Below, in pieces: positions 15,278 through 23,089 of a DNA stretch of 48,763 bases; positions within the stretch are counted from its first letter, which is position 1, and each line of letters begins with the position of its first letter. Under the pieces are notes generated by a model. It did not search any database. It saw only the letters and a program-made list of their open reading frames with translations, and was not told where the DNA came from. Origin of the DNA: Mycolicibacterium canariasense (GTDB lineage: Bacteria > Actinomycetota > Actinomycetes > Mycobacteriales > Mycobacteriaceae); NCBI RefSeq assembly GCF_002101555.1, contig NZ_LQOL01000002.1, positions 1 through 48,763 of the forward strand. The letters run 5' to 3'. The translations under genes were made by a program, and so were the position numbers.

Positions 15278-16747
15278 TTAGACCTTCACCGGCGCGCGGT
15301 GTTTGGTGAAGTGCAGCGACTCCTCGTCGACCTTGCCGTACCGGATGGTGCGCAGGTCGATGAAGTAGTTCTGCTTGAGCCGCCACGGTGCCTGGGAACC
15401 GGACTTGGGCAGGGTATCCATGGCGCGGCGGAAATATCCGGGGCTGAAGTCCATGAACGGTTCCTCGCCCACCGATGCCCCGGGATGCTGCGGTTCGACG
15501 CGGTCGAAACCGTGCTCGTCCATGTAGTTCAGCACGCGGCAGATGAACTCGGACACCAGGTCCGCCTTCAGCGTCCAGGACGCGTTGGTGTACCCGAAGG
15601 TGATGGCCATGTTCGGCACACCGGAGAGCATCAGGCCCTTGTAGCACATGGTACTGGGAAGGTCGATGGGCTCGCCGTTGCGCAGCGCCTTCGCGCCGCC
15701 GAACAACTGCATGTTCAAACCCGTTGCGGTGATGATGATGTCGGCCGTCAACTCCTCGCCGGAGTTCAGCTTGATGCCCGTCTCGGTGAACCGTTCGATG
15801 GTGTCGGTGACGACGTCGGCCTTGCCCGAGCGGATGGCCTTGAACAGATCGCCGTTGGGCGCCAAGCAGACTCGCTCATCCCACGGGTTGTATCGCGGGC
15901 TGAAGTGCTTGTCGTAGTCGAAGCCCTCGGGCAGTCGGCGGGTCGCCATCTCGCGCAGCGCCTTCTTGAAGACGCCCGGGAACTTGCGCGCGATCTGGTA
16001 CTGGCCGGTGCTGTAGGCGATGGCCTTCCACCGGTTCACCCAGTGCGCCAGGTTCTTCGGCAGGTACTTGTTCGCTTGCGCCGCCACCGGATCCTCCAAG
16101 GGCAGCGACCCGATGTAGGTGGGCGACCGCTGGAGCATGGTGACGTGGCCGGCACCGCCGTCGACCAACGACGGGATCAGCGTCACCGCCGTGGCCCCGG
16201 AACCGATGACGACGATCTTCCTGCCGGCGTAGTCAAGGTCCTCGGGCCAATGCTGCGGATGGATGATCTGGCCCTTGAAGTCCTCAGCCCCGGCGAACGT
16301 CGGCGAGTAGCCTTGGTCGTAGTTGTAGTAACCGCTGCACACCGACAGGAACGACGCGGTGATCTGCTTTTCCTGCCCGTCGCTCTCGATGGTCACGGTC
16401 CACCTGTTGTCGGCGTCGGACCAGTCCGCGGCCGTCACCTTCTGGCCGGTGCGGATGTGCTTGTCGATGCCGTTCTCCACGGCTGCCTCGTTGATGTAGT
16501 TCCAGATCGACGGGCCGTCGGCGATGGAGCGGGCCGAGGTCCACGGCTTGAACCGGAAGCCGAGGGTGAACATGTCCGAGTCGGACCGGATACCGGGATA
16601 TTTGAAGAGGTCCCACGTGCCGCCGATGTTCTCGCGGCGCTCCAGGATGACGTAACTCTTGGACGGACAGCGCCGCTGCAGGTGCCAGGCGGTGCTGATG
16701 CCGGAGATGCCGGCACCCACGATCACGACATCGAAGTGTTCGTTCAT
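15278..16747 (-). CDS. ethA: EthA Baeyer-Villiger FAD monooxygenase
   Basis: A 489-residue flavoprotein, the same length as M. tuberculosis EthA. The FAD Rossmann motif G-A-G-I-S-G is at residues 11-16, the NADPH motif GSGATA follows in the middle, and the Baeyer-Villiger signature F-K-G-x3-H-x3-W (FKGQIIHPQHW) lies near residue 165. EthA oxidises ketones to esters and is the enzyme that activates thioamide drugs such as ethionamide. It is transcribed divergently from ethR over a 77-bp region with a recognisable operator. The natural substrate is not known. Confidence 0.95.
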   Translation of the reverse strand: MNEHFDVVIVGAGISGISTAWHLQRRCPSKSYVILERRENIGGTWDLFKYPGIRSDSDMFTLGFRFKPWTSARSIADGPSIWNYINEAAVENGIDKHIRTGQKVTAADWSDADNRWTVTIESDGQEKQITASFLSVCSGYYNYDQGYSPTFAGAEDFKGQIIHPQHWPEDLDYAGRKIVVIGSGATAVTLIPSLVDGGAGHVTMLQRSPTYIGSLPLEDPVAAQANKYLPKNLAHWVNRWKAIAYSTGQYQIARKFPGVFKKALREMATRRLPEGFDYDKHFSPRYNPWDERVCLAPNGDLFKAIRSGKADVVTDTIERFTETGIKLNSGEELTADIIITATGLNMQLFGGAKALRNGEPIDLPSTMCYKGLMLSGVPNMAITFGYTNASWTLKADLVSEFICRVLNYMDEHGFDRVEPQHPGASVGEEPFMDFSPGYFRRAMDTLPKSGSQAPWRLKQNYFIDLRTIRYGKVDEESLHFTKHRAPVKV

Positions 16748-16760
16748 GGGACCGACGGTA

Positions 16761-16806
16761 TCAACAATGCGTCGAGCGGGTCAACAGTGTGTCGAAATAT
16801 TCGACA
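16761..16806. promoter_or_regulatory. EthR operator between ethA and ethR
   Basis: Two direct repeats TCAACARTGYGTCGA start at 16761 and 16781, exactly 20 bp apart. The second runs into a palindrome TGTCGAA-ATA-TTCGACA (16790-16806). The arrangement TATCAAC...GTCGAG...GTCAAC...TGTCGA...TCGACA closely parallels the extended EthR site I recall from M. tuberculosis, where several EthR dimers bind cooperatively to repress ethA. Confidence 0.75.
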
Positions 16807-16824
16807 TGGCGTAAAGTCGGCTGC

Positions 16825-17466
16825 GTGACCACCGCCAGCCAGACCCGTGCCCCCCGCGGCCGCCGCTCCGCCCGGCCCTCCGGGGACGACCGTGAGCAGG
16901 CGATTCTGGCAACCGCGACGCGACTGCTGGAGAGTCGGTCGTTCGCCGACATCTCGGTCGACGACCTGGCCAAGGGTGCGGGCATCTCACGGCCGACCTT
17001 CTACTTCTACTTCGCCTCGAAGGAAGCGGTGCTGCTCACGCTCATCGAGCCCCTGATCAAGCTGGCCGACACCGGGTTCGACCACGCGATGGACAGCATG
17101 CCCGCCGAACCGCATCAGGCCATCCGGCGCGGGATCGAGATCTTCTTCAGCTCGTTCGGATCGCACCCCGCCACCGCGCGCGCGGGCGTCGAAGCGGTGA
17201 CCACCAGCCCCGAGTTCCGTGCCGTCTGGCAGGGTTTGATGCAGAAGTGGATCGCGATGACCGCGGCGCTCATCAAGGTCGAGCGTGAGCGTGGTGCTGC
17301 CCCGGAGACCATCCCTGCGCTGGATCTCGCGACGTCGCTGAACCTGATGAACGAGCGCACCATGATGGCGACGCTGGCCGGCGAGCAGCCGGCCGTCGAG
17401 AACGACAAGGTCGTCGACACCCTCACCCACATCTGGCTGACCAGTATCTACGGCGCCCAACCCTGA
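16825..17466 (+). CDS. ethR: EthR TetR-family repressor
   Basis: A 213-residue TetR-family protein (M. tuberculosis EthR has 216). The N-terminal arm RGRRSARPSGDDRE and the helix-turn-helix DISVDDLAKGAGISRPTFYFYF are nearly identical to the M. tuberculosis protein. The C-terminal ligand-binding domain contains LNLMNERTMMATLAGEQP and ends THIWLTSIYG. It represses the divergent ethA and probably itself. GTG 16825 is chosen by alignment with the known N-terminus; an in-frame ATG at 16789 would lie inside the operator. Confidence 0.95.
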   Translation: MTTASQTRAPRGRRSARPSGDDREQAILATATRLLESRSFADISVDDLAKGAGISRPTFYFYFASKEAVLLTLIEPLIKLADTGFDHAMDSMPAEPHQAIRRGIEIFFSSFGSHPATARAGVEAVTTSPEFRAVWQGLMQKWIAMTAALIKVERERGAAPETIPALDLATSLNLMNERTMMATLAGEQPAVENDKVVDTLTHIWLTSIYGAQP

Positions 17467-17490
17467 CCTGTCGGACCCCGGTGCGAGCAT

Positions 17491-18705
17491 ATGTTCGTGT
17501 CAGGGCCCGTTCCCACCGCGAGCATTCTGCACGCGGACCTCGACTCGTTCTACGCCTCGGTGGAGCAACGAGACGACCCGGCGCTGCGTGGGCGCCCCGT
17601 CATCGTGGGAGCCGGCGTGGTGCTCGCGGCCAGCTACGAGGCGAAGGCCTACGGGGTGCGCACCGCCATGGGCGGCCACCTTGCCCGCCGGCTGTGTCCC
17701 CACGCCATCGTGGTGCCGCCCCGGATGTCGGCCTACTCCGACGCCAGCCGCGCCGTCTTCGACGTCTTTCACGACACCACACCCGTGGTCGAGCCGCTGC
17801 CGGTGGACGAGGCGTTCCTCGACGTGTCCGGGCTGGGCCGGGTGGCGGGCACCCCGGTACACATCGGGGCGACGCTGCGCGATCGGGTCCGGGACCGGGT
17901 CGGGCTGCCCATCACCGTCGGCATCGCGCGCACCAAGTTCCTCGCCAAGGTCGCCAGCCAGCAGGCCAAACCCGATGGCCTGCTGCTGGTTCCGCCCGAC
18001 CGCGAGCTGGCGTTCCTGCACCCCTTACCGGTGCGCAGCCTGTGGGGCGTGGGCGCCAAGACGGCCGAGAAACTCCAGGCGCACGGCATCCACACCGTCG
18101 CCGACGTAGCCGAACTGAGCGAGACCTCGCTGGCCGCGATGGTGGGCGGAGCCATGGGACGGCAATTGTTCTGCCTGTCGCGCAACATCGATCGTCGCCG
18201 GGTGGTCACCGGGGTGCGACGCCGGTCGGTGGGTGCTCAGCGGGCGCTGGGGCGGGCTGGGAACACCATGTCGGGCACCGAGATCGACGCGGTGGTCGTC
18301 AACTTGGTGGACCGGATCACCCGGCGGATGCGGTCCGGCGGGCGCACCGGGCGCACGGTGGTGCTGCGGTTGCGTTTCGACGACTTCGGCAGGGTCACCC
18401 GCTCACACACCCTGCCCAGGGCCACCGCGTCGACAGAGGTGGTGTTGGCGGCCGCTCGGCAGCTGGTGGCCGCGGCGGGCCCGTTGATCGCCGAGCGGGG
18501 CCTGACGCTCATCGGGTTCGCGGTGTCGAACATCGACCGCGACGGCGCCGCCCAGTTGGAACTACCTTTCGACGGCGGCGGTGATCCCGTGGCGATCGAC
18601 GCCGCCGTGGACCGGGTGCGGGAACGATTCGGGAACGCGATGTTGACCCGTGGGGTGCTGGTCGGGCGTGATCCGGGACTGGAGATGCCGATGCTGCCCG
18701 ATTGA
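17491..18705 (+). CDS. Y-family DNA polymerase (DinB/Pol IV type)
   Basis: A 404-residue translesion polymerase. Catalytic acidic residues are D16 (HADLDSFYASVE) and D106-E107 (PVDEAFLDVS); Y21 is the sugar-sensing steric-gate region. YEAKAYGVRTAM and GIARTKFLAKVAS mark fingers and palm, and SLWGVGAKTAEKL the helix-hairpin-helix thumb. The little-finger domain is followed by QLELPF (near residue 352), a beta-clamp-binding type motif. It starts 24 bp after ethR on the same strand. M. smegmatis has a DinB paralogue (DinB3) near ethR that fits this gene; M. tuberculosis lacks one here. Confidence 0.92.
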   Translation: MFVSGPVPTASILHADLDSFYASVEQRDDPALRGRPVIVGAGVVLAASYEAKAYGVRTAMGGHLARRLCPHAIVVPPRMSAYSDASRAVFDVFHDTTPVVEPLPVDEAFLDVSGLGRVAGTPVHIGATLRDRVRDRVGLPITVGIARTKFLAKVASQQAKPDGLLLVPPDRELAFLHPLPVRSLWGVGAKTAEKLQAHGIHTVADVAELSETSLAAMVGGAMGRQLFCLSRNIDRRRVVTGVRRRSVGAQRALGRAGNTMSGTEIDAVVVNLVDRITRRMRSGGRTGRTVVLRLRFDDFGRVTRSHTLPRATASTEVVLAAARQLVAAAGPLIAERGLTLIGFAVSNIDRDGAAQLELPFDGGGDPVAIDAAVDRVRERFGNAMLTRGVLVGRDPGLEMPMLPD

Positions 18706-18726
18706 CCGAGTGGTGCCGCGCCGAGT

Positions 18727-19731
18727 CTAGGAAGCCGCCCACGCCAGGAGTCGTTCGGCCGGCCAGGTGTTCACGATCCGGTCCTGTGGCAGGCCGGCGT
18801 CGAGCGCCCGCTGCGCGCCGTAACCCAGGAAGTCGAGCTGGCCGGGGGCGTGTGCATCGGTGTCGATGCTGAACACACACCCGATGTCGATCGCCAGGGT
18901 CAGCAGTCGGTCCGGCGGGTCGCGGCGTTCGGGACGCGAGTTGATCTCCACGGCAACGCCGTTGTCTTGGCACGCGGTGAACACGGCCTCGGCGTCGAAC
19001 TTGGATTCGGGCCGGATGCCGCGGCTGCCCTCGACCAGCCGGCCGGTGCAGTGCCCGAGCACATTGGCCCGTCCACCGGAAACCGCACGGACCATTCGCC
19101 GGGTCATGGCATCGGCATCCATCGCCAGTTTGGAGTGCACACTGGCCACCACGATGTCCAGGCGCTCCAGCAGTTCGGGCTCCTGGTCCAGGCTGCCGTC
19201 GTCGAGAATGTCCACCTCGATTCCGGTGAGGATGCGCATAGGCGAAAAGCGTTCGCGCAGTTCGTCGATCACGTCGAGTTGGTGTCGCAGCCGCTCGGGG
19301 GACAGCCCGTTGGCGATGGTCAGCCGCGGCGAATGATCGGTCAGCGCACAGTACTCGTGGCCCAGACGTTGCGCGGTGGCCATCATCTCGGCGATCGGCG
19401 CCGAGCCGTCGGACCAGTTCGAGTGCAGGTGCAGATCACCCTTGAGCGCGGCCCGCACGTCGCCGCCACCGAGATCCGTTGCCTTCGAACGTAATTCGGT
19501 CAGCGTATCGGGTTCGCGGCCGGCCCAGGCCTGCGCGATGACCTTGGCGGTTTTGGGACCGACACCGGGCAGCGACTGCCAGCCGTTGGTCTGCCCCAGT
19601 CGTTCGCGCTGCTCATCGGTCAACGCCTCGACCACATCGGCGGCCTTGCGGTAGGCCATCACCCGCCGGGATTCCTCGCGCGCCCGGTCCTTGTAGTAGG
19701 CGATCTCGCGTAGGGCGGTTACCGGATCCAT
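18727..19731 (-). CDS. PHP-domain phosphoesterase with helix-hairpin-helix N-terminus, Rv3856c-like
   Basis: A 334-residue protein. The first 80 residues form a HhH-type DNA-binding region like that of Pol X enzymes (LPGVGPKTAKVIAQAWAG). Residues from about 108 are a PHP metal-dependent phosphoesterase domain: DLHLHSNWSDG (metal His/Asp), ALTDHSPRL, GIEVDIL, SVHSKL, LGHCTGR, and DTDAHAPG at the end. In bacterial Pol X this PHP part is a 3'-5' exonuclease, but the polymerase domain is absent here. A role in DNA repair or phosphoester hydrolysis is inferred. ATG 19731 gives the length expected for Rv3856c; it has no ribosome site. Confidence 0.85.
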   Translation of the reverse strand: MDPVTALREIAYYKDRAREESRRVMAYRKAADVVEALTDEQRERLGQTNGWQSLPGVGPKTAKVIAQAWAGREPDTLTELRSKATDLGGGDVRAALKGDLHLHSNWSDGSAPIAEMMATAQRLGHEYCALTDHSPRLTIANGLSPERLRHQLDVIDELRERFSPMRILTGIEVDILDDGSLDQEPELLERLDIVVASVHSKLAMDADAMTRRMVRAVSGGRANVLGHCTGRLVEGSRGIRPESKFDAEAVFTACQDNGVAVEINSRPERRDPPDRLLTLAIDIGCVFSIDTDAHAPGQLDFLGYGAQRALDAGLPQDRIVNTWPAERLLAWAAS

Positions 19732-19807
19732 GAATTCAGTGTGCCGCGAAAAGGTGTCCGAGCACACGGGGACGAGTTGCTAGGCTGCTCGGCGGGGGTG
19801 ATGTCGG

Positions 19808-20779
19808 ATGGGTGACGGCGGCGGGGATCTGCTCAAGGATCTGTTCGACCTGGGCAACGGCATCCGCGGCGGCCTGCAGGATGTCCCCCAACTGTTCCAG
19901 GACGTGATCAACCTGGACGCACACGGTGTCCTGACCGACGGCCGCAAGGTGATCGGTGACGTCGGCGATGTGCTCAACGGCCTCGGTGGTCTGGGCATGG
20001 GATTGACGAAGGTCCCTCAGCAGATCGCGGAGAAGTACGCCGGGTCGTGGCTCGGCAAGCTCGCGGATTCCCAGATCCTTTCGGCCGCGCAGCTGGCGAT
20101 CGAGGCCGAGCGCGCCACGACGGGGTCGGGCGACCCGGAGGACGGCAACGGTTACCGGGAGTCGGCCACACGGATGCAGAAGGTGGTTCAGACCCTGGCG
20201 GACGCTGATCCTCGGGATGACCGGTGGAGTGGTGCTGCTTCCGACAGTTATGAGCGCACCAACAGCCGACACCGTAGACACGCTTCGGATGTCCAGGTCG
20301 CCGACGAAGAGATCGGCACGATCATCAGTACCGAAGCCGGGCAGGTCAGCCGCACCCGCAAGACCCTCGACGACACCAACCAGTACCTGTCGGACTTCGG
20401 CGCCGCGACGGCATGGATGAATTTCGTGCCGGGCCTGAGGCAAGCAAAGATGGCTGCCGACCTCGCCGCTGCTTCGGCGGCGCTCGCGACGACGAACGCC
20501 ACGATGGCCGTCCTCGTCAAGAATGCGGCCGAGAACGCCGCCCGAATCAGCAGCCATCTCGACAAGTACACCGCCGCTGCTGACGCCACTTCCAAGCCAG
20601 ATCTGCCGCCCGGAGAACAGCCGACCATAGGCGAAGCATTCGTACCTCAAGCAACAGACATCGCCGCGGGTTCAGCACCAGGGCGGTTGAACAATGACCG
20701 TTCCTTCGACGTCCCCACGCCGGACGAACCACCGAACACGCCCGGGATCCCGTACGGGTCGACCACACCAGGAGGATGA
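19808..20779 (+). CDS. EspA/EspE-like type VII secretion-associated protein
   Basis: A 323-residue protein. The N-terminal 90 residues are Gly/Leu/Val-rich. A WxG turn, W140-S-G142, sits between helical stretches in the form typical of the EspA/EspE helical hairpin (DDRWSGAASDSYERTNSRH). The central part is helical (residues 155-255), with a short hydrophobic patch near 196-212. The C-terminal 65 residues are Pro-rich and disordered. EspA is an ESX-1-dependent secreted protein needed for ESX-1 function, though shorter here than the 392 residues of M. tuberculosis EspA. It heads a four-gene unit with EspC- and EspD-like genes, the same order as espACD. Which ESX system secretes it cannot be told. 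Confidence 0.78.
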   Translation: MGDGGGDLLKDLFDLGNGIRGGLQDVPQLFQDVINLDAHGVLTDGRKVIGDVGDVLNGLGGLGMGLTKVPQQIAEKYAGSWLGKLADSQILSAAQLAIEAERATTGSGDPEDGNGYRESATRMQKVVQTLADADPRDDRWSGAASDSYERTNSRHRRHASDVQVADEEIGTIISTEAGQVSRTRKTLDDTNQYLSDFGAATAWMNFVPGLRQAKMAADLAAASAALATTNATMAVLVKNAAENAARISSHLDKYTAAADATSKPDLPPGEQPTIGEAFVPQATDIAAGSAPGRLNNDRSFDVPTPDEPPNTPGIPYGSTTPGG

Positions 20780-20782
20780 CCC

Positions 20783-21106
20783 GTGACCGTCGAAGCCGAC
20801 AACCTGCGGGTGTTGACCGAGCATGTGCGCAAGCTTGCGGACCAGCAACACACCGCTGCCGATCAGATCACCGGCGCCAACCGGGCGACCAGCGGGGTCG
20901 CCGATCGGGTATCGGACTCGCATGGGCTTGTGTGCTTTCTCACCAGCAATGCACTTTCGGCCGCTGACGAGGCTCGACAGTCGGCCGGCTCCGCGCTGCA
21001 CACAGTGTCCAACGAACTCTCCGACAAGCTCACCACGGCCGCAAGCAACTACGACAACGCCGATTACCGCGCGGGGAATCGGATCAGCCAAGCCGGCAGG
21101 ATGTGA
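20783..21106 (+). CDS. EspC/EspF-like small type VII secreted protein
   Basis: A 107-residue protein of the EspC family (about 103 residues in M. tuberculosis). Shared features are a helix-turn-helix hairpin with a SHGLVC turn at the place of THGPYC in EspC, ALHTVSNELSDKL at the start of helix 2, and the type VII secretion signal Y90-x3-D94 (YDNAD). GTG 20783 follows AGGAGG, which overlaps the stop of the EspA-like gene, so coupling is tight. EspA and EspC are secreted together in M. tuberculosis. The stop overlaps the EspD-like start. Confidence 0.85.
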   Translation: MTVEADNLRVLTEHVRKLADQQHTAADQITGANRATSGVADRVSDSHGLVCFLTSNALSAADEARQSAGSALHTVSNELSDKLTTAASNYDNADYRAGNRISQAGRM

Positions 21107-21603
21107 GCGATTCTTGGGAAGGGCCGTGGGACGACGACGACCACGAGCAGTATGAGGAACCGTCGGTGTTCGACGCGTTTTCGGCGTACGTCGCCACGGC
21201 CTCGGACACCGCCGCGCATGCCGATCTGCCGGATCCAGACAGCGACGACGACCTCCTCACCGTCGTTTTCACCGCGAGCAATCCGTCGGCCACGGTGTCG
21301 GTGACCGCCCTGATGGACGGCAGAGTGCTGCGCATCGAGTTGGACCCGAAGGTGACCGCGATGACCGAAGCCGAAATGGCAGAGGAAATCATCACCGTTT
21401 CCCGCCTTGCCACCCGCCAGGCCCTCGCCGGCCAGCACCTCGTCATCGCCGCACTCATGCGACGGCTCGGACAGGATCCGGCCGAGACCCGCAGCTTCTT
21501 GGAGCGCGAATTGCGGCTCCCGGCACCCGATGTGGTGTTGGCCGAACGCACCCGGCTTTTCGCGGGCCGATATGCAGAGCTCGAGGAGATGCCCCCGCAA
21601 TGA
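21103..21603 (+). CDS. EspD/EspH-like ESX-1-associated protein
   Basis: A 166-residue acidic protein starting at GTG 21103, overlapping the EspC-like stop by 4 bp. The first 65 residues are disordered and rich in Asp/Glu. From residue 66 it follows EspD closely: FTASNPSATVSVTALMDGR, where EspD has FTVTNPPRTVSVSTLMDGR, then a long helix EMAEEIITVSRLATRQALAG and a final FAGRYAEL. EspD is known to stabilise EspA and EspC; EspH chaperones EspE and EspF. A chaperone for the two preceding gene products is therefore likely. The stop overlaps the next start (ATGA). Confidence 0.85.
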   Translation: MSDSWEGPWDDDDHEQYEEPSVFDAFSAYVATASDTAAHADLPDPDSDDDLLTVVFTASNPSATVSVTALMDGRVLRIELDPKVTAMTEAEMAEEIITVSRLATRQALAGQHLVIAALMRRLGQDPAETRSFLERELRLPAPDVVLAERTRLFAGRYAELEEMPPQ

Positions 21604-23012
21604 GAACGCTTGCGCAGCCCTATAGACGGATCTGGCTCATCATCATTGTGGCACTCTTTGTCGTCCCGGCAATCATCGCTGCGATCGTGATCGTCGCCGG
21701 CTATGGGGCGAGCTGGTGGAAATCGAAGGAGGACATCAGCTTCGCGCACGGTACTTGGCACACGCCGGCGCAGACGCTGCTGTCGTCCTCGATGTTGATG
21801 CAGCCTACGGTCGGGTGGCGCCTGACGCTGGCCGATGCCGGGGTGCCCGATCCCGCGCCTTCTGCTCCCTACCTCTTGGCCAGTGACACCAACCCATTCC
21901 TATCCGACCCGTACATCGGCAATCTCGGCGATCGGGCATATTTCATGGTGGGCAACATCGGCGCACCTGCGCCGCAATGGTGGCTGGTCGCCGTGGACGT
22001 GAATGACGGCACCCGGGCATTCGCGCCAGTTCCCCTCGTCGCCAGTCAATCTCGTCCCAAGTGCTACCTCAACGGACCGGACGCCCTGCTCTGCCTGACC
22101 GATGGCGCCGGTGATACCACGGCTTGGGTCATCGACAGCCATAGCGGTCACGTCACGTACACAGGGCCGACACCGCTGACCGCGTACTCCTCGAAATTCA
22201 TCATGGAACAGGTCGGCATCTACGCCGTCGCCACCAAGCAAGACCAAGGTGTCTACGGCATCGGACCGACCGCAAATACCAGTTGGTTCGTACCAGGAAA
22301 CGGCACGCTTCCCACGGCGACCGGCACCCCGGTGGATTTCGCGCCATCGACGTTGGCCACCCAACAGGCGGGGCACGGCTCCGACCGGACGATCACCTTC
22401 TCCTTGCGGGACGGGACCGTCATTCGGCCGGCGATTGCGGACGATGAGCAGCAGGGACACACCGTGATCTACCCGGGCGGATTCGCTGCCGAAGTCGCCG
22501 CTGGACGCGAGGTGGGCGACGTTGCGTTCTTCGACGACTCCGGTCAGCGCGCCGGAAGCAACCGCGTTCCCGGCGACCTCGGCGGATCCTCCGGACTGCC
22601 GCTGGTGAACCTCACCGCGGGAGGATGGGCGTTGTTCAATGCTCAAGGTGAGCTGCTCATGCAGCAGTCCGCGCCGAAGCAGGCGCGCGCGGTAGTCATC
22701 GGCGACTTCTTGGTGATCCGCGGTGACCAACCGGCCGAAAAACGCCAATTTGACATGACGACCGGCGCGGAGATGAACGCGTGTGACCTGCCGAGAGGCT
22801 ATTTCGCAAGCGACGGCAGGGTCGCGCTCGGTTACGACGGCTACGCCGATACCGGCCGGACCCTCAAGGCCGTCGACCTGTCCACCTGCGACACCAGGTG
22901 GACAATGCAGACGCCACCAGGCTCGTTTCGGAACCTGTGGCGCATCAACACCACCCTCGTCCAATTATCCGACGACGGAACGGAATTGATGTCTCTCGTG
23001 GCTCCCGGGTAG
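21600..23012 (+). CDS. Membrane-anchored extracytoplasmic protein, probable beta-propeller
   Basis: A 470-residue protein. Residues 1-10 are cytoplasmic, one membrane span covers about 11-37 (IIIVALFVVPAIIAAIVIV), and the rest is outside. The outer domain is beta-strand rich, with repeated blocks such as WWLVAVDVNDG, AWVIDSHSGHVTY, RTITFSLRDGTVI, WALFNAQGEL and KAVDLSTCDTRW, each resembling one blade of a PQQ-like propeller. Three or four Cys in the outer part could form disulfides. I do not recognise a named family. Its start overlaps the stop of the EspD-like gene, so it belongs to the same operon and may act in binding or export of the Esp proteins; this is inference. Confidence 0.65.
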   Translation: MRTLAQPYRRIWLIIIVALFVVPAIIAAIVIVAGYGASWWKSKEDISFAHGTWHTPAQTLLSSSMLMQPTVGWRLTLADAGVPDPAPSAPYLLASDTNPFLSDPYIGNLGDRAYFMVGNIGAPAPQWWLVAVDVNDGTRAFAPVPLVASQSRPKCYLNGPDALLCLTDGAGDTTAWVIDSHSGHVTYTGPTPLTAYSSKFIMEQVGIYAVATKQDQGVYGIGPTANTSWFVPGNGTLPTATGTPVDFAPSTLATQQAGHGSDRTITFSLRDGTVIRPAIADDEQQGHTVIYPGGFAAEVAAGREVGDVAFFDDSGQRAGSNRVPGDLGGSSGLPLVNLTAGGWALFNAQGELLMQQSAPKQARAVVIGDFLVIRGDQPAEKRQFDMTTGAEMNACDLPRGYFASDGRVALGYDGYADTGRTLKAVDLSTCDTRWTMQTPPGSFRNLWRINTTLVQLSDDGTELMSLVAPG

Positions 23013-23089
23013 CCCCCGAGCAACTATTCACATCAACTTGCCAACAACAATCCGGAATGAATCGCGCGACAGGACTAGTTTTGGGTCGT

